Assembly (NCBI GenBank): GCA_028622995.1
Contig: JAJQJQ010000035.1
Span: 1,488,001-1,552,000 of the forward strand
From: Panagrolaimus kolymaensis
Taxonomy: Eukaryota > Nematoda > Chromadorea > Rhabditida > Panagrolaimidae
Reading direction: 5' to 3'
Length of the DNA: 64,000 nt
The position numbers and the translations under genes are program-made. Of this stretch, positions 61,030 to 64,000 are shown piece by piece. Under the pieces are notes generated by a model. It searched no databases. It was not told the DNA's origin and saw only the letters and a program-made list of their open reading frames with translations. The first letter of the stretch is position 1; the number at the start of each line of letters is the position of its first letter.

Positions 61030-63699
61030 TTTAGTTTTTTCGTGGAATTTAGTGGAAAAGGGAAAGGAATGAATGGAAACTGAAAATATGCAAATAAGTT
61101 TCTTGGAACATGAATGAATTTTGAAGAAAAAAATCTCGTAAAGTAAAATCAAACAACGCATTTTTGGGGCTTTGAAGTTTTGTAAAAAAAATATTTTTGC
61201 TAAAGAGACCAGCATCATCACGCTATGAACAATGACTCATTATCAAGGATCAAAGAATAAAAAATTTGCCATTCAGGTTAAACCTGAATGGCTTTCCAAA
61301 ATTTATTTAAATTATTCTGCAAGCAGAATTTTATACCAACCTTAAGGGTTATAAGTATTTTAACCAAAGTAAAAAACGAAATCTAAAACTTTTGTATGAT
61401 TAAACCAAAGAAGGGCGATATGATCTTTTTACGGCTGCCAGATAAAGAAAGATATGTGCATTTTGAGCAATTTTTGGAAAATCAAAAAAAGGAATGAATG
61501 AATAATTTTTACTAAAAATGATAGTGCTTTTGTACTGAAATAAATATTACTTACATAGATGCTCCACCTTTTCAATATCAAGCTAAAAATAAATAATGAT
61601 CAGACATTTTTTTGTTTGCACTTCCCAGATGATTTTAAAAAGTTCAAAAAACCAAATGCTAAAAGATCTATGAATGTATTTTTTTATTTATTTTCAGACA
61701 GAAGCAGATTTTTTTCCGGCATTTTTTTTCTCGCACAAACATAATGACGATCATTTTCACTAATGTCTGATCAACAAATTTCATAATAGCGAAAACGAGA
61801 GACAAGACAGACAGACATGGAAAAAAAATTGCTTCGTTAAATTTTGACTGGCAAAATATCTTCTTTATTTTGTGATTGAAGTGAAAAAAATGGCAAATAA
61901 ACTTTATTTAAATAATCAAAAAAAAAATTCAAGAGAAATAAGTTCAAAGAATAAAGTATCGTAAACATTCATAGCGCGAATTATAAATTTTATGATGGAA
62001 ATTCTACGAATCAAAAACTATCATTGCTTTGGTATTAAAGTTTTTTAAAGGAATAAATATTCTTTTATCTCAAAATATTTTCCCACAAAAATAAACTTTT
62101 ATAATTCAAGATTTTATAAAGTTCAAAAATGATTTTTTTTTTTCAAATCTCTAATTATAAACTACTGAATTGGATTAGAAAAACTTTTTAATTTTAAAGG
62201 TGCGTTTCCTTGCCTCTAATGAAATTTGTAATTTTTTAACAATTTTTTAAAATACTTTTTGGCTAAACTGAACATTAAAAAATGTTTTAATTTGAGTGGA
62301 TGGATCATCGTTATGTGTAAATTTACATTTTTTTATTGTTGCTAGGTTCATGCCAATGCATTGGAATAAAATTTTAATTTCAGGTTGTTTCAAAGTTCGT
62401 TTGCATTTTACTTTTTGAAAAAACAAAAAATTTTATTAAAGATATTTCCTTCGACCAGACACTATTATTTATACAACAACCGTAATATTTTTTAAAGAAA
62501 CCGAAAAAAATTGTTTTGTCCAATAAAAAAAATATGGTATTCCCCGCCACAGACATATTGGTTCTTCTTTTTTTCTTCGTCGTCGTCGCAAAAACAAAAA
62601 TGATGCATATCTCTCTCTTCTCACATATGTATGATGAGTAACTAACTAACTATAACAACAATAAAGGGCGGCGGCATAATGGACAGACAGACGATAGACA
62701 AACAACAACAACAAAACAAAGAAGAAGAAAAAGAGGGCGAACGAACAACGAACAACAACGATAAAAGTGCATAGAACTTTTTGGAATCGATTTTTTAAAT
62801 TCTTTTCTTTATCTTGACTCGAATGATTTGCATATGAAAAATTATTTATTGTGGGAGCCAGTTGTGGAGCATTCTTCGTGCTTTGATAGGAATTTATATA
62901 AATTTTCTAAATAAAAAAAACTTATCTAAAATTTCTTTGAATTTATCTTTCTTGCGTTTTGTTTGTTGAAAATCTCCAAAAATAAAATATTATTTTTGTT
63001 TCTCCTTATTTTTTTCTTTTTAATTCTCGGATATATATTCTTTAATATATACGCTGTCGTTGTTGATACCATTCATGAACTAAAGTTTATTGAAGCTTTT
63101 AATGTAAAAATTAAACTTCAATACAAAAATTAACCGTTGTTTTGCTTTTATAAATAAAATTTACTGTATCTTCCTTTAATTAGCAACATTAAAGCTATTA
63201 TTTGGCCTTTAAATAATATCTAAAATTTACTAAAACATATATCCATCAATTTTTTTTAATGCTTTTATTGGCTTTTTTAAACTTTAGGTTTTTGTAAAAC
63301 GAAGCAGCGATTTTCTTCAAAATTGAAAGAAAAAAAGTTGCAAAGCAACCAACAAAAAAAGAAGTCATGTGACTCTTCGCTATTCATTTTCATTCAGCAA
63401 AGTCAAAGCAAAAAAAGACGAGTACTCATTTGACTTGACCATTATCGCCTTTGAATTTTTTTTAAAGAAAAACAGTACTAAAAAAAGATTATTTTTAACT
63501 TTTTTTAAAAATAAATACAGTCTTTTTATTATTTTTGTCCAACAACCTTAGTTTAGTTTCAAAAGAATGCGTAATTTTTTTATTTTGTTGAATGATACTT
63601 AGAAATCGCGTTTTATTAAAATATTTTGTTCACATTTTTATGCTTCTTATTACAACTAATTAATTACATTGGCTTTAGATCCTTCTTACACAAATAGAT
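61030..63699. other. Intergenic region
   Basis: A 2.7 kb spacer. AT-rich with A and T runs and a patch at about 62560-62770 of GAC/CAA-rich and CGTCGT words like the gene-free region before the ARID1 gene. No gene, tRNA or transposon ends recognised. It holds the promoters of the hydrophilin gene (-) and the gene at 63700 (+). Confidence 0.5.
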
Positions 63700-64000
63700 A
63701 TGTCCATTAAAACGATAAAAGTTTCAACTTATGGTGATACAGAAGTAAATTTAAAGGATGGTAGCAGTTTCACCATTTATTCTCCAATTGAAGGAGATAT
63801 AAATGAATTATGGAAATATGCAATTTGTGGATTGAAAGATGATGTGAAAATTTCTGCTATCAAATGCAAAGGTAAAAAATTTATTTATTTTTAATTTTTC
63901 GTCCTAGACATTTGCCTTCTTTATTTTGACATAAAAATATTTTGTCTTTCCCCACGAAATTTTAATTAAACATGCATATCTTCTTTTTTTAGATAATTGC
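63700..64000 (+). CDS. 5' part of a gene related to the BTB-family gene at 32266 (runs off the window)
   Basis: Exon 1 (63700-63871) encodes 57 residues plus one base (ending SAIKCK), followed by an intron 63872-63992 and the first bases of exon 2 (GAT AAT TGC). The beta-rich composition, the exon length and the phase-1 intron directly after a conserved-looking basic-Cys-basic end (KCK here, RCT in the gene at 32266) suggest the same N-terminal module. Whether a BTB domain follows cannot be seen. Confidence 0.6.

Noticed and set aside
1..64000. CRISPR arrays, phage or bacterial operons
   Set aside because: No direct-repeat and spacer structure. Genes are interrupted by spliceosomal introns, so this is eukaryotic DNA.
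1..64000. Spliced-leader RNA, 5S rRNA, snRNA genes and transposon open frames
   Set aside because: No recognisable SL1-like sequence, rRNA core, Sm-site RNA gene, transposase or reverse transcriptase motif was seen while reading. A covariance-model search would be decisive.

Overview
The window looks like nuclear DNA of a free-living or bacterivorous clade IV nematode, most likely panagrolaimid-like. It is strongly AT-rich. Genes are compact, with introns mostly of 40-70 bases that follow GT...TTTTAG. Two genes have a splice acceptor just before the start codon, as expected for spliced-leader trans-splicing. The gene set includes families typical of nematodes: a DUF268 protein, fast-evolving F-box-like and BTB families, a sigma-class GST relic and a P-glycoprotein relic. 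The genus is an inference from family style; no database search was run. Most exon borders below were rebuilt by hand from splice signals and reading-frame phase, and most models close in frame from start to stop.

Layout. 0-7 kb: a DUF268 type II membrane protein (-), an F-box-like protein (+), and two broken genes (a P-glycoprotein fragment on -, an orphan fragment on +). 6.8-10 kb: a secreted GH18 chitinase with a chitin-binding tail (-), carrying a tRNA-Phe(GAA) gene inside one intron. 11-26 kb is a dense housekeeping block: a PIAS-type SUMO E3 ligase (+), CTP synthase (-), a DDX24/Mak5-type DEAD-box helicase (-) and DDB1 (+). The last two are divergent across about 310 bases. 25.9-28 kb: a GST pseudogene (+) and a protein of three ubiquitin-like domains plus a SUMO-like domain (-). 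29-34 kb: a RACGAP1/CYK-4 homologue (+) and a BTB protein (+). 39.4-57.7 kb: one very large gene for the ARID1/BAF250 (OSA, LET-526) subunit of SWI/SNF, with two introns over 5 kb and an internal alternative first exon. 59-61 kb: a GPI-anchor-type surface orphan (-) and a tiny intronless KGG / group 1 LEA-like hydrophilin (-). The window ends inside a gene whose first exon resembles that of the BTB gene (+).

How genes may work together. Several products belong to ubiquitin or SUMO biology: the PIAS ligase, the SUMO-like fusion, DDB1 (CUL4 adaptor), a BTB protein (possible CUL3 adaptor) and an F-box-like protein. They are independent transcription units, so this clustering may be chance. The most unusual items are the hydrophilin at 60.9 kb, the tri-UBL/SUMO fusion at 27 kb, the internal ARID1 promoter and first exon at 49.9 kb, and several genes whose frame is broken or needs an abnormal splice (PIAS, DDX24, GST, ABC transporter). 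The last group could be real lesions or base-level assembly errors.
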